NCBI GenBank assembly: GCA_009785015.1
Contig: WQXD01000125.1
Location: 1-9,607 of the forward strand
DNA: 9,607 nucleotides
Source of the DNA: Oscillospiraceae bacterium
GTDB taxonomy: Bacteria > Bacillota_A > Clostridia > Oscillospirales > WRJC01
Direction of reading: 5' to 3'
The notes below the pieces were generated by a model. The model saw only the letters and a list, made by a program, of their open reading frames with translations, was not told the origin of the DNA and did no database searches. Positions 1 to 6,927 of this stretch are shown one piece after another (within the stretch, counting starts at the first letter, position 1; each line of letters starts with the position of its first letter). The position numbers and the translations under genes are program-made.

Positions 1-65
1 AAATCGTTGCTCTTGTCAAACGTTTTTCTATGCTTTCGAAAATATTTTTTCCTTGCGCCTTATAT

Positions 66-86
66 CCCCATTGCTAAAGCAAGGGG
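66..86 (-). terminator. Stem-loop after the UroD-family gene (possible terminator)
   Basis: CCCC and TTGC, separated by one bulged A, pair with GCAA and GGGG around a TAAA loop. The stem lies about 30 bases beyond the stop of the minus-strand UroD-family gene. Neither strand has a T-run directly after the stem, so it is not a textbook intrinsic terminator. It may be a processing or 3'-stabilising structure, or chance. The rest of positions 1-115 shows no gene that I can support. Confidence 0.35.
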
Positions 87-115
87 TCTTACGTCGCTCT
101 CGATAATTATAAACA

Positions 116-1297
116 TTAAAATCGTCCGAATTTTTTTACAGCTTCATACATTGCATGTATATTTTCAAGCGGTGTTTTCGGGGATAAATTATTGGCTTCG
201 CGTATGATAAATTTTTTTGACAGCGGTTTTACTTCATAACAGATACTTTTGACGGTATCCGCTACTTCATCGGGCCTGCCCCGCAAAAGAGTATCGACGT
301 GAACACCGCCGTTCATTTGCGTTTCGGGAGATAATTTTTCAAGCGTATTTTTGAAATTGACGGGGAATCCGGTATCAAAAGAATAAACGTTGAGTTCGTC
401 CTGTATCTTTTTGAAATGCCGGGTTGCATCGCCGCATAAATGTATTGAGTTTCTGCCGGTGCCGTCCGTCAGTTCGCGTATCAATTTTTTATGAAACGGC
501 AAAATGAAACGTTCGTAGTCTTCGCAGGACAAAAGCTGAATGCTGTCATCCGCCAACGGAAACGACGGCGTTATTTCAGGCTCGCCGAAATATTTGCGCA
601 AACCTTTTATTCGAAATATCGCCGCTTCCGTTATATAGTCCAATAATTCAAGCGCGTAACTTGTATCTTCGTATAAGTCAATGCAAAATTCAGTCGTTCC
701 TCTGAGCATACAAGCCACAGTCATTATTCCGTCAATTCCCATCGCGCCGAATCCGATCGAATTTATCGGTTTTCCTTCGTATACAAACCCCTCGTTTTTC
801 TTTTCGTTGAAATAATTATAATAATCGAGCGCTTTGCCCAAAAGACCGCTGAATAGTCCGGGTATGCCTTTTTTGAACAACATATCTTTTTTGCCATCGT
901 CTTTTAAAAACGGAATTGTAAACGGCACGGCGTTGTCGCTGTATTTCACTTCCGCTCCGAACCACCCGCATTCCAAATCGTTCTGGAAATCGGTATATAT
1001 ATGCCATCCTTGTTCCGGAATGCCCATGATATGGTCGTAAACGACATGGCATGATTCGAATTTGCGCAGCTTGAGCTGAGTCTCAAGCATTATTTGAGGA
1101 CTGTTGTAATATTTTTCAAATGTAACTTTTCCGCTGTATTTTTCGTCGAGAATGATCACTCGCGGATTCAGCCATAAAATCATGGGGATCCTTATCGGAT
1201 TTCCGCCGTTGTAGGTCTTCCATATTTTGACAACCTCTTCGTTGTGTTTATTATAATCAATAATTTTAACCCCTCCCCCGAAAAGTTTAATATTCAC
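116..1297 (-). CDS. Uroporphyrinogen decarboxylase superfamily protein (not HemE)
   Basis: The 393-residue product belongs to the UroD/corrinoid-methyltransferase superfamily, cytoplasmic TIM-barrel enzymes. The signature HLCGD at 286-290 is followed by a DTGFPV segment (308-313), a GGVHVDTLL segment (330-338) and a C-terminal NNLSPKTPLENIHAMYEA stretch. It resembles the clostridial subfamily I recall as beginning near DYxKHNEEV. The N-terminal RxxGR motif of true HemE is absent. His286 and Cys288 match two zinc ligands of MtaA-type methyltransferases. The third, a Cys that in that family sits just before the final PP-x-TP-x-EN-like segment, appears to be replaced by Ala368 in REANN. Reaction and substrate are therefore unknown; cofactor or corrinoid methyl chemistry is possible. 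The gene is monocistronic here and divergent from the DUF2207 gene. GTG at 1297 is the only canonical start, but it lies about at the predicted transcription start; a strong GGGGGAGGGG lies inside the frame at 1270-1279 and may serve an ATT start at 1264 or 1261. Confidence 0.88.
   Translation of the reverse strand: MNIKLFGGGVKIIDYNKHNEEVVKIWKTYNGGNPIRIPMILWLNPRVIILDEKYSGKVTFEKYYNSPQIMLETQLKLRKFESCHVVYDHIMGIPEQGWHIYTDFQNDLECGWFGAEVKYSDNAVPFTIPFLKDDGKKDMLFKKGIPGLFSGLLGKALDYYNYFNEKKNEGFVYEGKPINSIGFGAMGIDGIMTVACMLRGTTEFCIDLYEDTSYALELLDYITEAAIFRIKGLRKYFGEPEITPSFPLADDSIQLLSCEDYERFILPFHKKLIRELTDGTGRNSIHLCGDATRHFKKIQDELNVYSFDTGFPVNFKNTLEKLSPETQMNGGVHVDTLLRGRPDEVADTVKSICYEVKPLSKKFIIREANNLSPKTPLENIHAMYEAVKKFGRF
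1270..1279 (-). promoter_or_regulatory. Strong Shine-Dalgarno-like GGGGGAGGGG inside the annotated UroD-family frame
   Basis: On the minus strand GGGGGAGGGG lies 27 bases downstream of the start of the annotated GTG (1297). In the coding frame the codons 5 and 8 bases after it are ATT (1264-1262 and 1261-1259). No ATG, GTG or TTG is in frame at a suitable distance. The protein similarity I recognise also begins right after this point (IDYNKHNEE). It is either a real ribosome binding site for a rare ATT start, or a purine-rich codon run (GGG GGA GGG) that looks like one. Confidence 0.5.
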
Positions 1298-1303
1298 TTA
1301 CAT

Positions 1304-1332
1304 ATTATATCCAATTTTGCGGGCTTTTGCAA
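1304..1332 (-). promoter_or_regulatory. Predicted sigma-A promoter of the UroD-family gene
   Basis: Minus strand: -35 TTGCAA at 1332-1327 (4 of 6 consensus), a 17-base spacer, and a perfect -10 TATAAT at 1309-1304. The expected transcription start is around 1297, which coincides with the annotated GTG. The mRNA would be nearly leaderless for that GTG, or would have a leader of about 33 bases for a start behind the internal Shine-Dalgarno. Confidence 0.65.
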
Positions 1333-1377
1333 CGCATTTATCGCTGTTTTATGCTAATTTATGAAATCTCCGGCGAA

Positions 1378-1399
1378 ATTCACAAAATATTCACAAAAT
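1378..1399. repeat. Two tandem copies of ATTCACAAAAT
   Basis: The 11-base unit ATTCACAAAAT occurs twice head to tail and is followed by a partial copy (ATATTCGC). One-turn spacing would put both copies on the same DNA face. It lies between the divergent UroD-family and DUF2207 promoters, about 40-60 bases upstream of the DUF2207 -10 box. A regulator binding site is possible but unproven. Confidence 0.45.
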
Positions 1400-1435
1400 A
1401 TATTCGCGGACAATATGGCGGAGAGGGAAAAATTA

Positions 1436-1444
1436 TGATATAAT
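1436..1444 (+). promoter_or_regulatory. Extended -10 promoter of the DUF2207 gene
   Basis: TGATATAAT is a perfect extended -10 (TG, one base, TATAAT at 1439-1444). At the 17-base position upstream there is only TGGCGG, a poor -35, so the extended -10 would have to compensate. The transcription start should be near 1451. A strong GGAGGG (1465-1470) then lies 8 bases before the ATG at 1479. Confidence 0.6.
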
Positions 1445-1478
1445 AGAATCAATGCAGTAAGTTTGGAGGGCGTGAAAT

Positions 1479-3554
1479 ATGCGAAGATATATAGGACTTA
1501 TAGCGGTAGTATGCATTTTTATTGCTGTGGGATTTTTAATTGTTTTTGTTCCGGATGAAAACGGCGAATACATTTGGAACCCGTTTGACTACGCAAGAAT
1601 AACCGAAGTTGATTACAGGGCTGTAGTAGCGGATGAACCCGGAAGCAACGGCAAAATTATTATTACCGAACGATTGACTTTTGAAATTCACGCCGCATCG
1701 CAAAATAATCTCTTTTGGGAATTATGGAGAGACCTTCCCGAAGGATATATCGACTGGGTAAAAGTTTATTACAAAGTCAATTACGTAAAACAAATATTCG
1801 ACGACGGCAGGGAATCCGTGGTATTTGCCGAATCTCCGACGTTGTATTGGTACGACTCCGACTACATCAATACCGCCGCCGGTTTGGGACCGGGCAAGTG
1901 GTTTCACAGCAAAGGCCCTTATGACGGCGAGTATAATTTTGAATGCGTTCTCTTTTATGTCGACGGCTTATACCGTGAAACGGTTGTATTTGAAATCGAA
2001 TATGAAATCTGCAACGCCGCTTTGAGATATGCGGATTCGTCTGAATTATATATTGCGCTTTATTCCGGAAACGATACAAATTTTTTAAAATCCTTTAAGG
2101 GGCAGATATTATTTCCAAATGAAAAAATGCCGAGAGCGGGAAATTATGACGCTTATACCTACGGGACAAATTCGCATACGTTTGATTTTTCCGAATCCGC
2201 TTCCAAAAATCCGGGTTATCATACTTTTTCATTCGAGCTGAATGAATCGCAGTTAAAGTTTCGGCCATATAATCAATATATTGAATTTGCATTGATATCA
2301 CATGGGGAAGATAAACATATATTTACCCAATACGCCTCTGAGAACATTCACTATGACGATAATGAACTGGAAGTTCTCAGGCAGGAACAGGCGAAATACA
2401 AAGCTCTTCCCCAAACGTTTGCCGCAATCAAGGTTATTTTGTTGCTGGTATTCTCGGCAGGCGCATTTCTGATAATAAAATCGGCTTTGGGCGTTGATAA
2501 AAAAATGAACAAAAAGCACATTTTTTATCAGCCGGCGATGCAAATGGATTATTTCCGCGATATTCCAAGCGAACTCGACCCCAACTTTGCGGCGTCATTG
2601 GTTTTTTGCAAACATAAATCATCAGATAATATCAAAAACGGATATTCCGCCGCAATGCTGAGTTTAATCCGCAAGGGTTATATCGAACTCGATAAAATCA
2701 AAAACGAACGGGACTGGAATTTTGAAAATGTAAAAATTATTGTCAGGTACAGGCCGCTGCAGGAAGAAACGCTCAATCGGGAACAAACAATGGAAGATAT
2801 AAACCCGCTGACTCCAACGGAGGAACAATACTTCAATTTGATTCTCAGGCACTCCAATGAAACGGAAATATCGCTCGGTTCATTCCAAAAAAGGGTTTCC
2901 GCAGATTATGAGAACACAAATTCGTTTGTCGGCAATATTAAGAACGCAATCGTAAATATCGGGGTATCGCAGGGATATTTTCAGAAAGCCGAATACAAAA
3001 AGCCAAAGGACAACGCAAAGGGACAATCCTGGGCGCTTGGAATAATCGGCGTTTTGATTATAATGGCGGGGAATTTAATATCGTATCAAACCCGCTTGGA
3101 TTTGGCATTCGGAGCATTCTTTGTTTTAGGCGCCGGGTTTATTGCCGGGGCGGTTTGTCTTTGTAAATTATCCGAAAAATATATTTTGCTGACGCAATTC
3201 GGCGAAGATGAATATGCCAAATGGCGGGGGTTGTATAATTTCCTGAACAGTGAAACGCTTATGAAAGACCGGACGGTTTTGGACATTTTTATATGGGAGC
3301 AATATCTGATATACGCAACGGCGTTCGGAATTTCGGAAAAAGTGATCAAAGCGCTTGAAATTCGTTGTACGGAAACGACTCTGCATTCAAGTCCCATGCT
3401 TCGCAACCGTTACTACCGGTCAAGAATTTTTTATCGCAGCAGCCGGTCTTTTAAAACTGCGACGCGCTCCGCGTCATATACCGCGCGAGCCGGCGGACAC
3501 GGAGGATATGGCGGCGGAGGCAGAGGCGGCGGCGGTGGAGGCGGCGGTCATTGA
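1479..3554 (+). CDS. DUF2207-family membrane protein with Gly-rich C-terminus
   Basis: The 691-residue product has the DUF2207 layout: an N-terminal hydrophobic helix (about 5-24), a long extracytoplasmic beta-rich domain (about 40-295), a transmembrane helix (about 312-337), then a cytoplasmic segment with the typical block DIPSELDPNFAASLV plus GYSAAMLSLIRKGYIEL (361-404). A pair of membrane helices follows (about 517-536 and 541-562). The next conserved segment, EDEYAKWRGLYNFL through IWEQYLIYATAFGISEKV (577-622), is also typical of the family. The tail (about 671-691) is almost all glycine and ends in His, again as in many members. The biochemical role is unknown; the family is commonly encoded next to lemA. 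Here lemA lies 2 kb downstream on the same strand beyond two opposite-strand genes. The ATG has a GGAGGG 8 bases upstream. The 3' end overlaps the convergent unknown gene by 7 bases. Confidence 0.88.
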   Translation: MRRYIGLIAVVCIFIAVGFLIVFVPDENGEYIWNPFDYARITEVDYRAVVADEPGSNGKIIITERLTFEIHAASQNNLFWELWRDLPEGYIDWVKVYYKVNYVKQIFDDGRESVVFAESPTLYWYDSDYINTAAGLGPGKWFHSKGPYDGEYNFECVLFYVDGLYRETVVFEIEYEICNAALRYADSSELYIALYSGNDTNFLKSFKGQILFPNEKMPRAGNYDAYTYGTNSHTFDFSESASKNPGYHTFSFELNESQLKFRPYNQYIEFALISHGEDKHIFTQYASENIHYDDNELEVLRQEQAKYKALPQTFAAIKVILLLVFSAGAFLIIKSALGVDKKMNKKHIFYQPAMQMDYFRDIPSELDPNFAASLVFCKHKSSDNIKNGYSAAMLSLIRKGYIELDKIKNERDWNFENVKIIVRYRPLQEETLNREQTMEDINPLTPTEEQYFNLILRHSNETEISLGSFQKRVSADYENTNSFVGNIKNAIVNIGVSQGYFQKAEYKKPKDNAKGQSWALGIIGVLIIMAGNLISYQTRLDLAFGAFFVLGAGFIAGAVCLCKLSEKYILLTQFGEDEYAKWRGLYNFLNSETLMKDRTVLDIFIWEQYLIYATAFGISEKVIKALEIRCTETTLHSSPMLRNRYYRSRIFYRSSRSFKTATRSASYTARAGGHGGYGGGGRGGGGGGGGH

Positions 3555-4198
3555 AATAATTGAAAAGGTTTTTTGATGGCAACTTTTTTCGGGTCTTTAT
3601 AACCGTTTGTAAAAAGAATTGTGATTTTTTGTTTTTGAAATTTATATAAAATCCTGATTAAATCTTTTTGTATAGTTTCCCCTCTTACGATAATTTTGTC
3701 GATTTCATTGTTTATAAAATACTCCGGCGACGGTATGTCCTGATCATACAAATCCCAACTGTTGTCAAAAACAAAACCGTTTAGTCTGAACCTGTGAGTG
3801 CGGTTGCTGTCAAGTAAAAAAGCCGGCGGCGCGTCTTTGTCTATTTTCAGCTTTTCAAGTTCCGAGGCTCCCCATATCAACGCGCTTTCCACCGCGCGGT
3901 TGTCGACAAGCGCCATTGCCCCTTTTTGCCCGTTTGTACCGTTATAAAGCGGTATCGGCCGAAATCCCGACATGGCAAGCGCAATCCCCTCTTTTATACC
4001 GTCATATCCGGGAAGATCCAGAATTATTGCGGTGTTGTTTGGCGCTTTGTCTATATAATTCACGCCCGGTATTGTAAAGTTCATGGCTGACTTTATTTTA
4101 TGGCCGTCATTGATTGCGATAAACGGAACAGGGCGCGCCCAAGCCGTCCATTTACATCCGGCCGGAGCCCATGTTTGAAATATATCTTTGCCCGTCAT
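3548..4198 (-). CDS. Hypothetical protein paired with an ATP-grasp ligase
   Basis: The 216-residue product belongs to no family I can name. It has no signal peptide or membrane helix and looks like a soluble alpha/beta protein. Alternating strand and helix segments are visible: AIILDLPG (58-64), GIKEGIALAMSG (67-78), FRPIPLYNG (79-87), MALVDNRAVESALIWGASEL (95-114), AFLLDSNR (126-133), IDKIIVRG (166-173) and ITILFTNGY (192-200). The N-terminus is Trp/Pro-rich (WAPAGCKWTAWARPVPF, 10-26). The ATG start at 4198 was chosen because it forms an ATGA overlap with the stop of the upstream ATP-grasp gene and has AAAGGGA upstream; the frame could extend to 4318 but would then lie inside that gene. Translational coupling suggests the two products act together, perhaps in the same ligation or substrate-supply step. 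Its stop overlaps the DUF2207 gene by 7 bases, tail to tail. Confidence 0.75.
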   Translation of the reverse strand: MTGKDIFQTWAPAGCKWTAWARPVPFIAINDGHKIKSAMNFTIPGVNYIDKAPNNTAIILDLPGYDGIKEGIALAMSGFRPIPLYNGTNGQKGAMALVDNRAVESALIWGASELEKLKIDKDAPPAFLLDSNRTHRFRLNGFVFDNSWDLYDQDIPSPEYFINNEIDKIIVRGETIQKDLIRILYKFQKQKITILFTNGYKDPKKVAIKKPFQLFQ

Positions 4199-5409
4199 TG
4201 ATTGTCCCTTTCTATCAAAACCGGAATGTCCGCCGCGTTGGAGTCTATGCGCGGGGTTTTGCTTATTCTCGCGTAATACCCGGCAGCTTTGCCTTCGACG
4301 CTGTAAGAGCCGAGGCATACATGGAAACTTTCCCCTTCTTCGCTTATCAACGGTTTGCTGTTAAATCTCCTTTGCGCTATATATTGTTTGGGATGTTTTG
4401 CCACGTCTTTCATTATTTTTTTGTATTCGTCACCTCTGCAGGCTTCTTTTATGGATATCTTTTCGCCGACCCGTCCGCACGCGGGTTTGAATATATATCC
4501 CCTGCTGTTTTTTGCATCTTTGACTTCCAGCGTTTCCGGGAGCAGTTCGCGCCAAGCGGTCAACCGGACGCCGAGTTTTTCGAGTGCGTCCCATACGAGC
4601 GGAAACCGTTTCGTTTGCGCGAATACAGCGATGGGATGATTGCATGACGGCGTTATTGTATCAAAGTAGCCTTGCCAGCGCTTGGGTTTGATATCGATAA
4701 GCCATTCAAGGGGGGTAAATCTGAATATCGCGTCAATTTTACCTTTATTGCCGTCAAGAATACTTACTGCCTCGTTGTTTTCAAACTGCAGATGATCGGC
4801 GGCGGCATATATGATATTAAACCCTGTATTCTCCAGTTTGTCTCCCAGAAACTGCATCACCTGCCTGTCGTCGCTGTATGATGTACAGTGTACAAGCATG
4901 ATGTTTCCGTGAGGTTTCACTTTTTCGGCAATAGCGCGGACTATAATATCGCCGAAATTCTTATAACAATAATTTTTATCTTTGAATAATTTAACAGCTA
5001 TGCCGGGCATCAGCGAGGCTTCCGCGAAACCTCCCGGGACATCGCTGTTCACCTCGCTTATTGCCCAATTATTTTCTGCGGTTGGATGAAAGTCATACCG
5101 CATAAGGCGAATGTGCCTATCGGCTTCATAGTTCTTCATTTTTTTCAGCTCTTTGTGAATTTTTCTTGGCAGCGCCAAGGGCCCGGCAAGTTTCAAATTG
5201 TCCTTTAACGTTTCTTCGGCCTGGATGGTTTCTTTATCGAGTTTTTCCGTAAGTTTTTCCAATTCTCTGTGTTCTTCTTCTGTGATGACCAAAATATGCC
5301 CGGCAATGGTGTTATTATCCGAAAATTGCGGATCCCACTTATATCCGTCGAAAATAACGTCGGCTCTGTAACTGTCATATTCGCTTTCCGGTATAGATAC
5401 TAATTTCAC
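4195..5409 (-). CDS. Glutathionylspermidine synthase-like ATP-grasp ligase
   Basis: The 404-residue product resembles the C-terminal synthetase half of glutathionylspermidine synthase (circularly permuted ATP-grasp fold), which joins a carboxylate to an amine using ATP. Around residues 104-121 it has RYD, then SEVNSD, giving Arg104, Asp106, Glu119 and Asn121. This matches the Arg/Asp and Glu-x-Asn metal and substrate site I recall from E. coli GspS. DAIFRFTPLEWL (about 226-237), FKPACGRVGEKI (about 307-318, likely ATP-binding Lys308), YIAQ (about 343-346) and the SYSVEGKAAGYYARIS segment (about 368-383) also fit. The N-terminal CHAP amidase of bifunctional Gsp is missing, so this would be a synthetase only. 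Its real substrates are unknown. Start: GTG at 5409 has AAGGTGG 5 bases upstream; the GTG three codons earlier (5418) has no ribosome site. The stop overlaps the downstream unknown gene as ATGA. Confidence 0.8.
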   Translation of the reverse strand: MKLVSIPESEYDSYRADVIFDGYKWDPQFSDNNTIAGHILVITEEEHRELEKLTEKLDKETIQAEETLKDNLKLAGPLALPRKIHKELKKMKNYEADRHIRLMRYDFHPTAENNWAISEVNSDVPGGFAEASLMPGIAVKLFKDKNYCYKNFGDIIVRAIAEKVKPHGNIMLVHCTSYSDDRQVMQFLGDKLENTGFNIIYAAADHLQFENNEAVSILDGNKGKIDAIFRFTPLEWLIDIKPKRWQGYFDTITPSCNHPIAVFAQTKRFPLVWDALEKLGVRLTAWRELLPETLEVKDAKNSRGYIFKPACGRVGEKISIKEACRGDEYKKIMKDVAKHPKQYIAQRRFNSKPLISEEGESFHVCLGSYSVEGKAAGYYARISKTPRIDSNAADIPVLIERDNQ

Positions 5410-5464
5410 GGCGGCCACCTTACATTTGACGATATCGGAATTTTAAATTTTTTTGTTTTGTTTG

Positions 5465-5493
5465 TTGACTTTCAGTCGCCGGTCTTGTATAAT
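5465..5493 (+). promoter_or_regulatory. Sigma-A promoter of lemA
   Basis: TTGACT (5465-5470) is followed after exactly 17 bases by TATAAT (5488-5493), 11 of 12 consensus positions. The predicted transcription start is near 5500, giving a leader of about 37 bases with a weak Shine-Dalgarno (GCGAGAG) before the ATG at 5537. lemA can therefore be transcribed separately from the DUF2207 gene. Confidence 0.8.
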
Positions 5494-5536
5494 AATCATA
5501 TATTGATTTTTAATTTGTGAAAGCGAGAGTGTTTTT

Positions 5537-6085
5537 ATGGAATATATACTTGTTGTTATAGTTGTTTTTATTGCTCTGTATTTTTTGATAACCTATAACG
5601 GTTTGGTTACTTTGAGAAATAAGGTTAAAAACCAAAAAAGTCAAATTGATATCGAATTGAAAAGAAGATTTGATTTGATTCCAAATTTAGTCGAAACAGT
5701 TAAGGGCTATGCCAACCATGAAAAAAACACTTTGGAAGATATTATTAAAGCGAGAAACAGTTATGTAACGGCAGATAAAAACACCGCGCAGGCTTTGGAA
5801 GCAGACGGAGCCCTCACGGGAGCCCTCACCAAACTGTTTGCTTTATCGGAAAGTTACCCGGAGTTAAAAGCCAATACTAATTTTATCGGCCTGCAAAAGG
5901 AGTTGTCCAATATCGAGCAGAAAATAGTTTATTCCCGTCAATTTTATAACGACTCTGTTTTTAAATTTAACAATAAGATGGAAATGTTTCCTTCAAACAT
6001 AGTGGCGGGAATGTTTAATTTCGCCAAAGAAGCCTTTTTTGAAGCCTCCGAATCAGAAAAAGAAAACGTCAAAGTCAGTTTTTAA
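5537..6085 (+). CDS. lemA: LemA family protein
   Basis: The 182-residue product is the usual size for LemA. One N-terminal hydrophobic helix (about 3-20) is followed by the family core: LRNKVKNQKSQIDIELKRR at 26-44, then FDLIPNLVETVKGYANHEK at 45-63. Helical segments then run to a conserved end, IEQKIVYSRQFYNDSVFKFN (126-145) and FPSNIVAGMF (151-160). LemA proteins are membrane-anchored with a short outside N-terminus and a long helical domain. Their molecular role is not settled. They are frequently encoded with DUF2207 proteins, and one such gene lies upstream on the same strand. A small tandem duplication encodes GALTGALT (residues 91-98). The gene ends 25 bases before the end of the convergent TSUP transporter gene, and no clear terminator is visible between them. 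Confidence 0.93.
   Translation: MEYILVVIVVFIALYFLITYNGLVTLRNKVKNQKSQIDIELKRRFDLIPNLVETVKGYANHEKNTLEDIIKARNSYVTADKNTAQALEADGALTGALTKLFALSESYPELKANTNFIGLQKELSNIEQKIVYSRQFYNDSVFKFNNKMEMFPSNIVAGMFNFAKEAFFEASESEKENVKVSF
5806..5829 (+). repeat. In-frame 12-base tandem duplication within lemA
   Basis: Two adjacent 12-base units differ only at the first base (C or G, then GGAGCCCTCAC) and encode GALT-GALT in LemA. The repeat lies in the variable loop region between the conserved helices, so a small slippage expansion is plausible. Confidence 0.6.
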
Positions 6086-6110
6086 GCTTGTGCGCCATAT
6101 TACCGGCTTG

Positions 6111-6884
6111 TCAATGGCTCATGCTTGATAAATTGAATATATTAAGGGCAATCAAAAGAATTACGACGCAAATAAACAGATATTCAACCGCGTTTTTGTC
6201 GATTTTTTTCGAAATCAACCGACCGGTCACAGCCCCGGCAATCCCCCCCGCGCACATGACGGCCAATGTCCGCCATTGAAAAACCGGAACGGTTTTTGTC
6301 ATAACGCTGTAAATAAGGCTGGCAGTCTGAGAACAAAAAATGATAAACAGCGAATTCAATGAAATTTCTTTTGGATTCATTGAAAATAAATAACCGAGCA
6401 CAATGACATTTATCGGACCGCCGCCTATCCCCAAAAAAGAAGAGATCAGCCCGAGCCCAAAGCCGATTATTATGTAAATGACAAAATTGCAAATGACTTT
6501 TTGTTTGATTGATTTTTTAAAAAAAAGATACAGCAGTATGCCGATATTGATCGACAGCAGCAACGATGTTTGAAGGGCTCCGATCAATTTTTGTATATTT
6601 GCCCGCTCATATATCAAGTGAAACAGTTCTTTGCCCGCGATACCGCCGGTACTCGCGCCTGCAGCCAGATATACGCTCACTTTTTTTTGGATTTTTACGT
6701 CTTCTTCTTTGAATAAAAGCGAAATCCCCGACATACACAATACGGTGCATCCGGATAAAAAATTGATAGCCGGTATACTAAGTACCCCGAAGCTGTCCAT
6801 CAACGGCTTGATTATGATGCCGCCTCCGATGCCGCTTACGGAACCGATGACGGAAACAGCCGCGCAAATGATAAAATAAAGCAA
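6111..6884 (-). CDS. TSUP (TauE/SafE) family membrane transporter
   Basis: The 257-residue, strongly hydrophobic product has the internal twofold repeat of the TSUP (TauE/SafE/YfcA) family. The N-terminal half carries SVSGIGGGIIIKP (15-27) and the second half carries SSFLGIGGGPINV (148-160). About seven to eight membrane segments are visible, including 2-16, 35-58, 68-88, 103-122, 131-152, 175-195, 207-225 and 234-252. Family members move sulfite, sulfonates or small organic anions across the inner membrane; the substrate here cannot be told. The gene lies 43 bases behind the beta-helix gene and is probably co-transcribed with it. The start is uncertain: TTG at 6884 lacks a clear ribosome site, CTG at 6893 is an in-frame alternative, and an ATG at 6900 is out of frame by one base. 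Confidence 0.85.
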   Translation of the reverse strand: MLYFIICAAVSVIGSVSGIGGGIIIKPLMDSFGVLSIPAINFLSGCTVLCMSGISLLFKEEDVKIQKKVSVYLAAGASTGGIAGKELFHLIYERANIQKLIGALQTSLLLSINIGILLYLFFKKSIKQKVICNFVIYIIIGFGLGLISSFLGIGGGPINVIVLGYLFSMNPKEISLNSLFIIFCSQTASLIYSVMTKTVPVFQWRTLAVMCAGGIAGAVTGRLISKKIDKNAVEYLFICVVILLIALNIFNLSSMSH

Positions 6885-6927
6885 ATCGTTCAGTCAGCAT
6901 CTCACGCTTTCTTCGCTGAATTTTCGG

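Noticed and set aside
7..207. A 66-codon plus-strand open frame at the left edge
   Set aside because: It overlaps the end of the UroD-family gene on the other strand, has no ribosome site, and resembles no family.
4199..4318. N-terminal extension of the 216-residue protein by 40 codons
   Set aside because: The extension is Arg-rich and lies within the ATP-grasp gene in another frame. The ATGA overlap with AAAGGGA upstream gives a much better start at 4198.
4171..4647. A 158-codon plus-strand open frame opposite the ATP-grasp gene
   Set aside because: It lies fully inside the recognisable ATP-grasp coding region, has an aromatic-rich composition typical of an antisense frame, and has no ribosome site.
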